Shown one piece after another: positions 1 to 9,389 of a stretch of DNA of 64,000 bases. This DNA comes from Williamsia sp. 1135 (GTDB taxonomy: Bacteria > Actinomycetota > Actinomycetes > Mycobacteriales > Mycobacteriaceae): the NCBI RefSeq assembly GCF_002095395.1, contig NZ_MJEI01000092.1, positions 1-64,000 on the forward strand, written 5' to 3'. The notes beneath the pieces are model-generated. The model saw only the letters and a program-made list of their open reading frames with translations, ran no database searches and was not told the origin of the DNA. Both the position numbers and the translations under genes were made by a program. Each line of letters opens with the position of its first letter. Within the stretch, counting starts at the first letter, position 1.

Positions 1-132
1 TCACCCCAAACGGTAACTAACCGACACCAAGGTCGGATCCACCGTTAATCGGACACTCCCGTTGTAAGACAGCAGGAGTGGTAGGGAGGGGTGCAACAGG
101 TGGGTTCGACTGCATTGGGTGGGTTTGTTGGA

Positions 133-906
133 TCAGCCGGCAGGCGCAGGTGCCGGCGCCGGTTCGGTCGGAGCGGGAGCGGGGGTCTCGCCACCGGGCG
201 CGGCGGGGTCCGATCCGACCCCGGTACTCGACGGTCCTGGGTCCATCTGCGAGACAAGCCATTTACCGTCATGCTTCTCCAGCGTCAACCGGAACATACC
301 GACGTTGGTCACCGGCTGCGTGGCGACACTGCTGGTACCGCTGATCTCGGCGACAACCAAGGTGGTCGCCGAGTCGCCGTCGACCGAGACGACACCCGAC
401 GACCAGATGTCCGGCGTGATCTTCAGCTGCATCTGCGTGATGTCAGCCTGTGTCTTGTCGCGTTCCTTGGTCAGGTTGTCCCGGAACTGACCGGTCGTCA
501 GCGGCGACATCGTGTCGACGTACTCGCTCGCCGTAGCGGTGTTCATGGAGTTCAGCAACTGCGTCACGAAGTAGTCGGACGCCTGCTTCGCGTCGGACGC
601 CGAGGCCAGCTCATCGGCATCCGACTTCCATTTGACGCCGAAGAAGATCGCGACCGCGATCAACGCCACCACCAGCGCACCCGCGACGATCTTGCCGACA
701 GAGGACACGTTGATCGTGATCTGCTTGCCGGGCTTCGCGGCCCCTGAACCAGTCGACGCGGGCACGGTGGCCTCGACGGTCGGCGCATACGAGGCGGATT
801 CCGCGGGCTTCTTCCGCGACTTTCCCGTCGGCCGTTTGCTCACCGAGACACCCTCGGTGGGCTCGGTTCCGGTGTCAGGGTTTTCGGGCACACTGTTGTC
901 GGCCAT
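133..906 (-). CDS. Mce-associated membrane protein
   Basis: 257 residues. The first 65 or so are polar and Ser/Thr/Pro-rich, then comes one membrane segment (about 70-92, VGKIVAGALVVALIAVAIFF), then a soluble extracytoplasmic domain of the kind found in Mce-associated (Mas) proteins, and a Pro/Ala-rich tail. The domain resembles small SnoaL/NTF2-like modules with the late pattern 'GKWLVSQMDP'. Such proteins are encoded at the 3' end of mce operons and are thought to stabilise the importer complex. The ATG follows a GAGGTAG ribosome site, 55 bases after the mceF stop, so it is very probably the last gene of the operon. The class is clear; a specific function is not known. Bases 1-132 downstream hold no gene that I can support. 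Confidence 0.8.
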   Translation of the reverse strand: MADNSVPENPDTGTEPTEGVSVSKRPTGKSRKKPAESASYAPTVEATVPASTGSGAAKPGKQITINVSSVGKIVAGALVVALIAVAIFFGVKWKSDADELASASDAKQASDYFVTQLLNSMNTATASEYVDTMSPLTTGQFRDNLTKERDKTQADITQMQLKITPDIWSSGVVSVDGDSATTLVVAEISGTSSVATQPVTNVGMFRLTLEKHDGKWLVSQMDPGPSSTGVGSDPAAPGGETPAPAPTEPAPAPAPAG

Positions 907-961
907 ACGGCGTTTCTACCTCATAGACTCTCGGGGTTTGTCGGGCAGCGCTGGCCAGAGA

Positions 962-2119
962 TCAGCCCAACGGGGCCGTGCGCGCGTTCGGATCGAAGTT
1001 CGGCGGCGGTCCTGCCGTGTCGTCGCCCGGTGGCCGCGGCGCGTTGGCCGCGCCTCTGATCTGCTGCGTCGGGTCTTCGGTGACGCAGTACATGTTGACC
1101 GGAACCGAGCTCTGCAAGAGCTCGGTCGGCGGCTGTTTCAACACCGGATAGTCGCAGTACGGTCGCGGATAGATCGACCCGTAGGCCCACCAGGCACCGT
1201 CGTGGAACATCGAGAGTGATGTGATCGCCCCATCGCGGATCGAGGGAAGCAGGTTGACGAGAGCGGGAGCGCGTAGCGCGCCCTGCTGAGCGATGTCGAG
1301 GAATTGCTTGAGCACGTCGGTCAGCGGATCGGTGAGGGTGTTCAGTGACCCACCGAGCGTCGTCAACTGGGCGGGCGCACTGCCCAGAAAGGTGCGCAAC
1401 TCTTGGTCGGACGCCACGAGCGCGTCGATCAGACTGCTGATGCCGCCGGTCAACGTCCCCAGGTCGGGTTGAACGTCTGAGGTGGTCTCGAGGACCGTGC
1501 CAGTGTTCTGGATCAGCGACACGGTCTCGGGCAACACCCGATACAGATCGGCGAAGATGACTCCGCCACTGTTGAACAGGGCGCGCAGCTGATTCTTGCC
1601 ACCGCTGTCGAGCGCGACGTCGAGTTCGTCGATCGTCACCTTGAGCTCGTCGGGATCGATCTGGTTGACGACGTTGACGGTGGACTCGAGGAGTTTCGGG
1701 AACGCCACGGTCGACGAGGTCTGCCGCGTGCTGATCTTGTCGCCATTGGAGAAGTACGGACCTGCGTCGGTCGACGGCTGGAAATCGACGTACTGCTCAC
1801 CGACCGCGGACAGGCCGAGAGCTTCGACCGCTGCATCCTTGTTGATCTTGTACTTGCTGTCGATGGTCACCTTGACCTCGACGGCGTTCGGTGTCGTGAG
1901 GATCGTGTCGACCTCACCGACCCGGGCGCCACGCAGCGTGACGTCGGACGTCGACTGCACACCACCTGAGTTGGCGAACTCCACCGTCAACGAATACGAG
2001 TCCGCGAGCGGTCGCCACCGCAGCACGCCGAGACTCAGGTACGCGACGCCGACCAGCATCACCAGCACCAATGCGAGGTTGGAGAGCAGGATCTTGTTTC
2101 TGAGCAACCAGGCAGTCAT
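962..2119 (-). CDS. mceF: MceF, Mce-family substrate-binding protein
   Basis: About 385 residues starting MTAWLLRNKI. One N-terminal membrane anchor (about 8-32) is followed by the MlaD/MCE domain (about 40-118, with GGVQSTSDVTLRGARVGEV), a helical region, and a proline-rich C-terminus. Mce proteins form a hexameric tube that carries lipids or sterols across the periplasm to the YrbE permease. The ATG at 2119 is preferred over longer forms because the membrane anchor follows directly. It begins 8 bases after the mceE stop. It is the last of the six mce genes, which matches its placement as the F paralogue. The substrate cannot be read from the sequence. Confidence 0.88.
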   Translation of the reverse strand: MTAWLLRNKILLSNLALVLVMLVGVAYLSLGVLRWRPLADSYSLTVEFANSGGVQSTSDVTLRGARVGEVDTILTTPNAVEVKVTIDSKYKINKDAAVEALGLSAVGEQYVDFQPSTDAGPYFSNGDKISTRQTSSTVAFPKLLESTVNVVNQIDPDELKVTIDELDVALDSGGKNQLRALFNSGGVIFADLYRVLPETVSLIQNTGTVLETTSDVQPDLGTLTGGISSLIDALVASDQELRTFLGSAPAQLTTLGGSLNTLTDPLTDVLKQFLDIAQQGALRAPALVNLLPSIRDGAITSLSMFHDGAWWAYGSIYPRPYCDYPVLKQPPTELLQSSVPVNMYCVTEDPTQQIRGAANAPRPPGDDTAGPPPNFDPNARTAPLG

Positions 2120-2126
2120 CGTCGCA

Positions 2127-3245
2127 TCACCCGCAACATCCCTGGGTACCGGCGAGCCGGGCCAACACTCGCACCAGGGTCTGGTGCAGTGAGTTGACAC
2201 CCTGGTCGATGTCTCCGACCTCCGGTAGGCGGCTGGCAGCGTCGAATCCGAAGCCCGGTGAGAGGAACCACACCCTGGCTGCGACGGTCGCGGCGCTGCC
2301 CGGGGTCGCGTTGACCCACTTCGGCGTCAGAACCTTCAACTTGTCGGCGACCGGGCCGAGCTCTCCGATGGCACGCCCGAGCGCCTCGACGTCGACGAGC
2401 AGGTTGTTGGTCAGCTCCACCGTGTTCCCGGTCTGGGAATCGAGGAAGTCGTTGAGTGCATCGGTGACGACCTTTGTCTTGTCGAGAGTTGTCACGATCG
2501 AGGGGATCTGCGCGTCGACGACACTCAGCGCAGGCCCGACGGTGTTGATGGAGGCGACGAGTTGCTCGCGGCCGTTCGCGAGGTCGGTGGACAGCCCGTC
2601 CAGCGACGCCAGCGCGGTGTCGATCTCGGTCGTGTTCTGTGCGAGCCTGCTGATCGCCGTTGTCATCCCGGTGATCAGGCCGGTCAGCTCAGGAGCTTTG
2701 CCGCCCACCGCGTTCGACAGTTCGTTGATGATCTCGGTGAGGTTCTTGATCGCCCCGCCGTCGACAAATGCCGTGGCGGTGACAAGGAGGTCTTCGACCG
2801 TTGCGGCCTCGGAGGTCTCGCCACTCAGCGAATCTCCGGGCTTCATGATTCCGGCGGAATCCCCACCTTCGGGAGGCAACAGGGCCACGAACACGTCGCC
2901 CAGCGGCGTGCCCTGACGCAATTCGGCACCGGTCCCCACCGGCAATTCGATGTCCTTTCGAACCATCATCGTGATGTCGGCGGCGTAGTTGTTCGCCGAG
3001 ATCGAGTCAACGAGGCCGACGTCGTTGCCGTTCAGCTTGACCTTCGCCCGAGACGGCAGATTCAAGGCATTGCCGAAGGAGCCCTTGATCTCGTAACCGC
3101 CGCCGACGCCGCCGGGTGCAGGCAACGGGATCTGATCGATTGTCAGGCCGGGGATCACCCCGCACCCGGACAGCAACATCATTCCGGCCAGACCGGTGAC
3201 GACGGCGGCCTTCGCCCTGTGGGCGCCACCGGAGAGTGCGCTCAT
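2127..3245 (-). CDS. mceE: MceE, Mce-family lipoprotein
   Basis: 372 residues. The signal peptide ends in a lipobox, LLSGC (cysteine near residue 28), so the mature protein should be lipid-anchored on the outer face of the membrane, as in the LprK/LprN proteins of mycobacterial mce operons. The MCE domain lies at about 50-130 (SRAKVKLNGNDVGLVDSI), followed by a long helical segment rich in TAISRLAQNTTEIDTAL-type heptads that would form the tube. It starts in an ATGA overlap with the mceD stop. Position five and the lipobox both support the MceE call. Confidence 0.9.
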   Translation of the reverse strand: MSALSGGAHRAKAAVVTGLAGMMLLSGCGVIPGLTIDQIPLPAPGGVGGGYEIKGSFGNALNLPSRAKVKLNGNDVGLVDSISANNYAADITMMVRKDIELPVGTGAELRQGTPLGDVFVALLPPEGGDSAGIMKPGDSLSGETSEAATVEDLLVTATAFVDGGAIKNLTEIINELSNAVGGKAPELTGLITGMTTAISRLAQNTTEIDTALASLDGLSTDLANGREQLVASINTVGPALSVVDAQIPSIVTTLDKTKVVTDALNDFLDSQTGNTVELTNNLLVDVEALGRAIGELGPVADKLKVLTPKWVNATPGSAATVAARVWFLSPGFGFDAASRLPEVGDIDQGVNSLHQTLVRVLARLAGTQGCCG

Positions 3246-4351
3246 TTGGTCATCTCCACAAGAGCCGAGAACACGCCGAGATCGGGGCCGAAGCCGGTCA
3301 GCTTTCCTGTCCGGCAGCCGTCTTGCTGCAAGTTGATGGCCTCACAAAACGTCGAGAGCAGCTCGTTGTCGAACAACGACTTGTCGATCAACACCTGCGC
3401 TCGCCAGGCCCGCTGCTCGACAGAGACCGAGTTCGCGAGGTTGTCGAATGCCAAGGGCGCCACGTCGATCGTGTCGACGAGTTGCCGGGAGTAGTCACTG
3501 AGGTTGCTGATCACGGCAGCCAGCCGTCCCATCGAGCCACCGAGTGTGGTGGTGTTGCCTTCGAGAAAGGTCGCGGTGTTGTTCAGGGTCTGGTTGAGAC
3601 CCTCCATGGTCGCCTGCAGTCCGGGCGCCTGGTCACCGAGCATTTGCGACACCTGGGTGATCGAGGAGGAGAACGCGGTCATCTTCGGGTAATTCTCGAC
3701 GAGTACCGAGGTCAGCTGATCCATGTTCTTGATGACCTCGACCAGGGCGTCGCCGTTGTCGACGCCGACCTGCGCAGCTTTGCTCAGTTCGTCGATCGCG
3801 GCCTTCATACGAGCTCCGTTGCCGCCGAAGATCCCCGAGCTGATCGACAGCATGTCGCTGAGTGGACCGTTTCCGCCCGGATCGGCCTCGAACTGCTCGA
3901 CCAGGTTGTCGACGGTGTCGAACAGGGTGCCGATCTCGACCGGGCTCTTCGCGTCGGTGATGACGTCGCCGTCTTGCAGTTTGGGTCCTTCGGAATACGG
4001 CGGCGAGAGCTCGATGTGGCGGGTGGTCACCAGGGAGGTGTTGATGATCGCGGCCGTGGCGTCGGCAGGGATCGGAATGTCTTTGTCGACTGTGAACTCG
4101 ACCTTGACGCGGCCACCCTGCGGGGTGATCGACAGCACTCGGCCGACCGGCATCCCCAGCACGTCGATGTCGTTGTCGGCGTAGAGACCCGCCACGCTCT
4201 CGAAGTAGGCGGTCACCTTGATCGATTGCCCCACCGCGTGTTTCAGATCGGCCGGTATCAGGGTGCACCCAGCCGCGATCAGTGCGGTGCTCATCAGCAC
4301 TGTGACGAGAGTGATGGTCCGGCGTAGTTGTCCGACAGATCGATTCAGCAT
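3242..4351 (-). CDS. mceD: MceD, Mce-family substrate-binding protein
   Basis: 369 residues from the ATG at 4351 (MLNRSVGQLRRT). A hydrophobic N-terminus (about 12-28) is followed by the MCE domain (about 45-120; DVLGMPVGRVLSITPQGG) and helical repeats. The hydrophobic segment runs into ALIAAGC, a lipobox-like end with Ala instead of Leu/Val/Ile at -3, so this subunit may also be lipidated; MceD proteins are usually simple membrane-anchored proteins. The gene overlaps the mceC stop by seven bases and ends in an ATGA overlap with mceE, so translation is coupled. Assignment as the D paralogue rests on gene order. Confidence 0.87.
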   Translation of the reverse strand: MLNRSVGQLRRTITLVTVLMSTALIAAGCTLIPADLKHAVGQSIKVTAYFESVAGLYADNDIDVLGMPVGRVLSITPQGGRVKVEFTVDKDIPIPADATAAIINTSLVTTRHIELSPPYSEGPKLQDGDVITDAKSPVEIGTLFDTVDNLVEQFEADPGGNGPLSDMLSISSGIFGGNGARMKAAIDELSKAAQVGVDNGDALVEVIKNMDQLTSVLVENYPKMTAFSSSITQVSQMLGDQAPGLQATMEGLNQTLNNTATFLEGNTTTLGGSMGRLAAVISNLSDYSRQLVDTIDVAPLAFDNLANSVSVEQRAWRAQVLIDKSLFDNELLSTFCEAINLQQDGCRTGKLTGFGPDLGVFSALVEMTK

Positions 4352-5343
4352 CCGTTCACCACCCGGGCTGCGCAGAGCCAGTTGTCGGGAAAGATGCCCC
4401 ACGGCAGATATCCCATCGCGTACGGTCCCGATCCGGTGGTGTTAGCGATCGACCGCACCGTCAGCGGCAGCACTTCGAGCATGTGCCGCAAATTGTCCCG
4501 GTTCTTCTCGAGTCCTTCGGAGACGGTGTTCAGGTTCCCGATCAACGGCGCGAACTGATTGTTGTTCTCTGCGCCCATCGCTTCCATCTGCTGGGCGAGA
4601 TTGGCGACACCGTCGAGTAGCTGGACCACCAACTGCTGGCGGGTGACGATCTTCTGCGCGAGAAGCTGCCCCTGGCCGACGATGACGGACAGCTGGTATT
4701 GGCTGCTGTTGATCACATCGGTCACCGTCTCGGTGTCCTTGATGAGCAGATTGATCTGGTCGCTGCGGTTGCTGATCACCTTCGACATCTCGGTGAGCGC
4801 GTCCAACGTCGTCCGGGTGACCCCGGGCGCATCCTTGAGCTGACTGTTCAGGGCGCTGACGCTGTCGCTGAGTTCTTCGGCGTTGACGCCCGCGAGTATG
4901 GGCGTCCCGCGCTCGATCGTTTCCTGCAGGTCGTAGGGAACCTGGGTCAGTGGGATCCGTGATCCTTTGAGAGGCACGGTGGAGTCACCGATCTTGATGT
5001 CGACGTAGCGCTGCCCGAGCAGCGTCGACAGCTTGATCTCGGCGGACCCGTCGTCGCGCACCTCGACCTTCTTGTCGACCTCCATCGTCAGCGTGACGTG
5101 GTCACGTACCAATTCGGTCCCCGACACCTCACCGACGTCGATGCCCGCGACCCGCACCTTGTCGCCCGGCCGGATGCCACCGGCCTGTGAAAAGTCGGCG
5201 GTGTACTCCCGCTTGCCGATTCCCGAGTCCGAGACGGCGAACGTCGCGAACACGATCACGATCAGCACCACCGCTCCGATAGCGCCGAGCCAGAAGAATC
5301 GATGGCTGCGCCAGCTGCGGCCCAACGCCCCGGCCCGGCTCAT
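4345..5343 (-). CDS. mceC: MceC, Mce-family substrate-binding protein
   Basis: 332 residues from the ATG at 5343 (MSRAGALGRSWRSHRFF). One membrane anchor (about 18-42, FFWLGAIGAVVLIVIVFATF), then the MCE domain (about 48-125; GGIRPGDKVRVAGIDVGEVS and LLGQRYVDIKIG), then a long alpha-helical region. The end reads AMGYLPWGIFPDNWLCAARV, with a late cysteine seen in several Mce paralogues. It starts in an ATGA overlap with mceB. It should be one of six different subunits of the hexameric lipid tube joined to YrbEA/YrbEB. Confidence 0.88.
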   Translation of the reverse strand: MSRAGALGRSWRSHRFFWLGAIGAVVLIVIVFATFAVSDSGIGKREYTADFSQAGGIRPGDKVRVAGIDVGEVSGTELVRDHVTLTMEVDKKVEVRDDGSAEIKLSTLLGQRYVDIKIGDSTVPLKGSRIPLTQVPYDLQETIERGTPILAGVNAEELSDSVSALNSQLKDAPGVTRTTLDALTEMSKVISNRSDQINLLIKDTETVTDVINSSQYQLSVIVGQGQLLAQKIVTRQQLVVQLLDGVANLAQQMEAMGAENNNQFAPLIGNLNTVSEGLEKNRDNLRHMLEVLPLTVRSIANTTGSGPYAMGYLPWGIFPDNWLCAARVVNGC

Positions 5344-6359
5344 CGACACACCACCGAGTGGTTGGTGCCACCGATCTGGCTGATCAAACCGGGCGGGAAC
5401 AGAACTCCTCCGATCGACACATCCAGCTCGCACGCATAGATGTTGAGGTAGGCACCTTCCCCCATGACCATCGGGAAGTGCACCAGGAACAGTGGCAGAT
5501 CGATCGCGAGTTGGTCGAGCTTGGGACCGATGTCGATCATGCGGTCGGTGGTGTTCTTCAGGTCCTGACCCAGCTCCTGGACATCAGGCCGGATCGTGCC
5601 GAGCAGGTTGCCGAGCCGATCGGTCGCACTGCCGATGCTCTGCACTGCTGACCCGAGCGCCGGCGAGTTGGCGTTGAGACCTTCGATCAGACCGGCGAGG
5701 TTGGCGACGAGCTCTTGCATCTGTTCGCCCTGCTTGCTCAGATCCCCCATGACCGCGCTCAGATTGGTGATCACGGCCCCGATCACCTGGTCGTTGTCGG
5801 CGAAGTTCGTGGCCACCTTGCCGACCTGTTCGATGGTGTAGCTCAGCGAGACCTCGTTGCCCTGGAACGTTTGAACCAGGCTCTCCGACAACGCATTCAC
5901 CTGATCCGGATCAAGGGTGTCGAAGACGGGCTGAAATCCGGCGAGCAACGCAGAGACGTCGAACGAGTCCTGCGAGGGTTCCTTCAGGGTCGATCCCGGC
6001 GACAGCCGCATCTGCTCGGAGTCCTCGACCAGGTCGAGTCCGACGTACCGCTGCCCGATCAGGTTCTGGTATTTGATCGACGCCCTGGTGTTGGAGTAGA
6101 TCGACTGATCCTTCTGAACCTCGAAGGTCACCTCAGCGCGATCGGTGTCGAGTTCGATCGACGCCACCCGGCCGACGCGCACACCGGCCATCCGGACGTC
6201 ATCGCCTTCGTGCAGACCGGAGGCATCGTTGAAATACGTTGTGAACTGGTTGGTCTCGCCGGGAACCGATCGTTCCAGGGTCGACCAGATCGTCCAGGTC
6301 AGCACGAGCGCCAGCACTGCGAACAGGCTGAATCCGATGAGCGGCTTGCTGTAACCCAT
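5340..6359 (-). CDS. mceB: MceB, Mce-family substrate-binding protein
   Basis: 339 residues. The N-terminal membrane anchor is at about 7-26. The MCE domain at about 38-115 contains GLHEGDDVRMAGVRVGRVAS and NLIGQRYVGLDL, both typical of the family. A helical domain follows. The C-terminus carries two cysteines (YACELD and VVCR), which may form a disulphide in the extracytoplasmic end. It starts in an ATGA overlap with the mceA stop. All spacings in this stretch indicate one polycistronic message. Confidence 0.9.
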   Translation of the reverse strand: MGYSKPLIGFSLFAVLALVLTWTIWSTLERSVPGETNQFTTYFNDASGLHEGDDVRMAGVRVGRVASIELDTDRAEVTFEVQKDQSIYSNTRASIKYQNLIGQRYVGLDLVEDSEQMRLSPGSTLKEPSQDSFDVSALLAGFQPVFDTLDPDQVNALSESLVQTFQGNEVSLSYTIEQVGKVATNFADNDQVIGAVITNLSAVMGDLSKQGEQMQELVANLAGLIEGLNANSPALGSAVQSIGSATDRLGNLLGTIRPDVQELGQDLKNTTDRMIDIGPKLDQLAIDLPLFLVHFPMVMGEGAYLNIYACELDVSIGGVLFPPGLISQIGGTNHSVVCR

Positions 6360-7654
6360 CAGCCCTCACCACCTTCGGCAACCTGGACCGACTGCACAAG
6401 TGGGCCGAGCATCAGGGTGTCCGCGGCCGAGGGTTCCCGCTCGAGCGCAGCTTTGAGTGTCTTGTTGTCACTGGCCGTGGTGACCGCGACGGGCGCGTCC
6501 GCCGGGACCACGCCGCCGTCACCCTGTGCGCTGCTCGGGGTGATGACGAGCGGCCCTGAACTCGTCGGCCCGGTCCCCGTACCCGGTCCCGAACACCCTG
6601 GTCCCCTGGTCATCCCGTACTTTCCGCCGTCGTAGACCGGGCAGTTCTGCCTGTTGTACATCACAAACGGACTGAAGCTGACCCCGATGTTGAGTTGAGG
6701 CTTGCCGTTGACGCCCGTGAACACGGTGAGCACCTTGCCTGCGAGATTGTTGAGAGCGCGAATCGCGCCGGGTAACGCTTCCGAATCGACAGCGATCGCG
6801 CCTGTCATGGTGTTGAGGTTTTCCACGATCTGGATACCGGAGTCCCCGTTGCGGGCGAACAGGGTCTGGATCCTGTCGATCATGCCCTGGGCTGCGGTCA
6901 ACGTCCCTGCGAGTTCACGCTGGCGCTCGATGATGGTGATCGACGGGATCACCGCGCGCCCCATCGCGTCGAGGAGTTGCGGGGTCGACTGCTCGATCCC
7001 GCGCAAGGAGTCGTTGAAGTTGTCGAATCCTGGAGGTGCACCGTCGGGGAACTGCGCGTTGATCTGCTCCCAGTACTGATTGAGCGTTCCGACGAACGCG
7101 CTGAACACATTTCCGCCGCCACGCATGGTATCGGCAATCGTGCCCAGGACCCGCCCGATCTGCTCCGGCGGTACCGCCGTGAACAGTTCACGCAGGTCGT
7201 TCTGGACAGATTGCAGCGCGATCGTCTCTTTGGATTCGTCGGCCACCACCTTGCTGCCGTTCGACAGATGCCCCTTCGGATCGGCCGGTGGGATGAGTTC
7301 GATGGAGTTGACACCGAACAAATTGCTCGGCACCGTGCGGGCCGTCACGTTCGCCGGAATACCTTCGGCCTGATCGGGAACGATCTCGATGTTGACATCG
7401 GACAGGTTGGTCTCCGTCGCGTCGATGGAGGTCACCGAACCCACGATCAGACCGTTGTAGCGCACGTCTGCCTGGCTGACCAAGCCGTCGCCGATGTCGT
7501 CGAGGGTGGCTGTCACCTCGACCTTTGTTTCGAACGTGCCCTGATACCGCAACATCAATCCCACCAGGACCAGTGCGACGACGATGAGGAACACGACTCC
7601 GCGCAGGGCGTACTGCGCCGTGGAGGGGTTTCGCCCGGTTGTGTCTACAAACAT
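6359..7654 (-). CDS. mceA: MceA, Mce-family substrate-binding protein
   Basis: 431 residues, the longest of the six paralogues here. An N-terminal membrane anchor (about 20-42) precedes the MCE domain (about 45-130; LVSQADVRYNGLIVGSVTSI). The C-terminal half is helical and holds a CPVYDGGKYGMTRGPGC region, a cysteine-flanked loop typical of MceA proteins, and a long low-complexity Gly/Thr/Pro tail. The ATG lies four bases after the yrbEB stop and follows a GGGGTG ribosome site. First of the Mce subunit genes after the two permeases, hence MceA. Confidence 0.9.
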   Translation of the reverse strand: MFVDTTGRNPSTAQYALRGVVFLIVVALVLVGLMLRYQGTFETKVEVTATLDDIGDGLVSQADVRYNGLIVGSVTSIDATETNLSDVNIEIVPDQAEGIPANVTARTVPSNLFGVNSIELIPPADPKGHLSNGSKVVADESKETIALQSVQNDLRELFTAVPPEQIGRVLGTIADTMRGGGNVFSAFVGTLNQYWEQINAQFPDGAPPGFDNFNDSLRGIEQSTPQLLDAMGRAVIPSITIIERQRELAGTLTAAQGMIDRIQTLFARNGDSGIQIVENLNTMTGAIAVDSEALPGAIRALNNLAGKVLTVFTGVNGKPQLNIGVSFSPFVMYNRQNCPVYDGGKYGMTRGPGCSGPGTGTGPTSSGPLVITPSSAQGDGGVVPADAPVAVTTASDNKTLKAALEREPSAADTLMLGPLVQSVQVAEGGEG

Positions 7655-7658
7655 GCGT

Positions 7659-8525
7659 TCACCCCGAAATCCTGATTCCCGGCGACAGACCCCAGAACAC
7701 CAGGGTCAGCAGCAGATTGGCGAAGACCAGCACGATGATCGCGAGTCGAATGGCGTGGCCGGCCGCCACCCCGACGCCTTCGGGTCCACCCGAGGCGAAG
7801 AAGCCGTAGTAGCACTGGATGAAGGTGGTGAGGAGCACGAACACCACCACTTTGATGACCGAATACACCATGTCCTTCGACAAGATGAACTGGTAGAAGT
7901 ACGACAGGTACGCACCCCGCCCCTGACCGCTCTGGATCTGGAACATGAACTGGCACGCCAGGTAGTTCGCGGCCAGCGAGACCGTGTACAGCGGGATGAT
8001 CGAGATGACGGCGGCGATCATGCGGGTCGTGACGAGATACGGCATCGGACGAATCGCGATGGATTCGAGGGCATCGATCTCCTCACTGATGCGCATCGAA
8101 CCGAGTTGTGCCGTGAAACGACATCCCGACTGGGCGGTGAACGCGACCGCGGCCAGCAGAGGGCTGAGTTCGCGGGTCGTCGCAAACGCGGAGATCGCGC
8201 CGGTCACCGGTGACATACCGAGCAGGTTCAGCGCGGTGTAGCCCTCGATACCGACTGTGGCCCCGCCCATCACCCCCAGCAGGATGATGACGCCGATGGT
8301 GCCGCCACCGACCACGATCGCCCCGTTGACCCACGTCACGTCGGACAGCAGTCGCCAGATCTCCTTGCTGTAGTGCTTGAAGGCGATCGGTACCGCGCCG
8401 ACCGAACGCACCAGAAAGGTGAGCTGGTGTCCCATGAGGACCAGCAGGTCACGTGGTGTTTGGTAGAGCTTCTTACTCCACTCCAGCGGCCGCAGGGCCG
8501 GGGGTGTGTACTTGGACGCGACCAT
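7659..8525 (-). CDS. yrbEB: YrbE-family permease B of the Mce transporter
   Basis: 288 residues of the MlaE/YrbE permease family, with five or so hydrophobic segments. The family signature region is visible as RELSPLLAAVAFTAQSGCRF followed by the EIDALESIAI cytoplasmic helix, which contacts the ATPase (MceG-type). No ATPase is encoded in the window; in actinobacteria it usually sits elsewhere and serves several mce operons. The ATG directly follows the yrbEA TAG. Together with YrbEA it should form the membrane pore under the Mce tube. Confidence 0.93.
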   Translation of the reverse strand: MVASKYTPPALRPLEWSKKLYQTPRDLLVLMGHQLTFLVRSVGAVPIAFKHYSKEIWRLLSDVTWVNGAIVVGGGTIGVIILLGVMGGATVGIEGYTALNLLGMSPVTGAISAFATTRELSPLLAAVAFTAQSGCRFTAQLGSMRISEEIDALESIAIRPMPYLVTTRMIAAVISIIPLYTVSLAANYLACQFMFQIQSGQGRGAYLSYFYQFILSKDMVYSVIKVVVFVLLTTFIQCYYGFFASGGPEGVGVAAGHAIRLAIIVLVFANLLLTLVFWGLSPGIRISG

Positions 8526-9389
8526 CTAGACCACCCTCGTCGGGACTACCACGGCGAAAATCTGGGTGAGGATCACATTCACGGTGAACAGCAGGATCAC
8601 AGAGTTCACCACCGCGGCGTTGACCGAGTTGGCGACTCCGGAGGGCCCACCCTTTGTCGTGAGTCCACGGTCGCAGGCGACCACCGCCACGATGGCGCCG
8701 AAGATCACCGCCTTGGTGATGGCGAACGCGAGGTCGGCCGGGGACGCAAAGGACGCAAAGGTGCCGGTGTAACTTCCCGGCGTTCCGCCCTGGAAGTACA
8801 CGTTGAACACATAACCGGTGACGAACCCGATGAAGCAGACGAAGCCGCACAGCAGGAAGCTGACCACCATGGTGGCGAGGAGTCGTGGGGAGATCAGCCG
8901 CTGGACCGGATTGACGCCCATCACCTTCATCGCGTCGATCTCGTCGCGGATGGTGCGGGATCCGAGATCGGCGGCGATGGCCGAGCCCACAGCCCCTGCC
9001 AGTAGCAGCGAGGTCACCAGCGGCGCGCCCTGCCGGATCACACCGAGCCCGGTGGCGGCTCCCGAGAATGACGTCGCGCCGATCTGGTTGGCGATGTTGC
9101 CGACCTGGATCGACACGACGACCCCGACCGGGATGGCCACCAGCAGCGTCGGCATCACGGACGTGTTGGCCATGAACGCGCACTGCCGGATGAACTCGCC
9201 GAACGGAAATCGCCGTTTGGCTATATCGACGAACAGCACTTTGAAGACCTCGAGGAAGAGCGTCATCTGACGCCCGAACGTCTCGAACGAGGCGAACACG
9301 TGCTCACGGAACCACCGACGTAGCGGCCCGAAACGACCACGCGTTCGCGAAGTGCCCCCTGCACCTGCCGCCACGGTTGCTGTACTCAC
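8526..9389 (-). CDS. yrbEA: YrbE-family permease A of the Mce transporter
   Basis: 287 residues, first gene of the operon, with a GTG start at 9389. The MlaE/YrbE signature is present: RQGAPLVTSLLLAGAVGSAI, then ADLGSRTIRDEIDAMKVMGV, the coupling helix. Compared from memory with mycobacterial YrbE1A and YrbE4A, the 'VSIQVGNIANQIGATSFSG' region differs from both. I therefore do not assign the operon to the Mce1 or the cholesterol-importing Mce4 class. The promoter must lie in the 307-base region shared with the divergent treZ. Confidence 0.92.
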   Translation of the reverse strand: MSTATVAAGAGGTSRTRGRFGPLRRWFREHVFASFETFGRQMTLFLEVFKVLFVDIAKRRFPFGEFIRQCAFMANTSVMPTLLVAIPVGVVVSIQVGNIANQIGATSFSGAATGLGVIRQGAPLVTSLLLAGAVGSAIAADLGSRTIRDEIDAMKVMGVNPVQRLISPRLLATMVVSFLLCGFVCFIGFVTGYVFNVYFQGGTPGSYTGTFASFASPADLAFAITKAVIFGAIVAVVACDRGLTTKGGPSGVANSVNAAVVNSVILLFTVNVILTQIFAVVVPTRVV

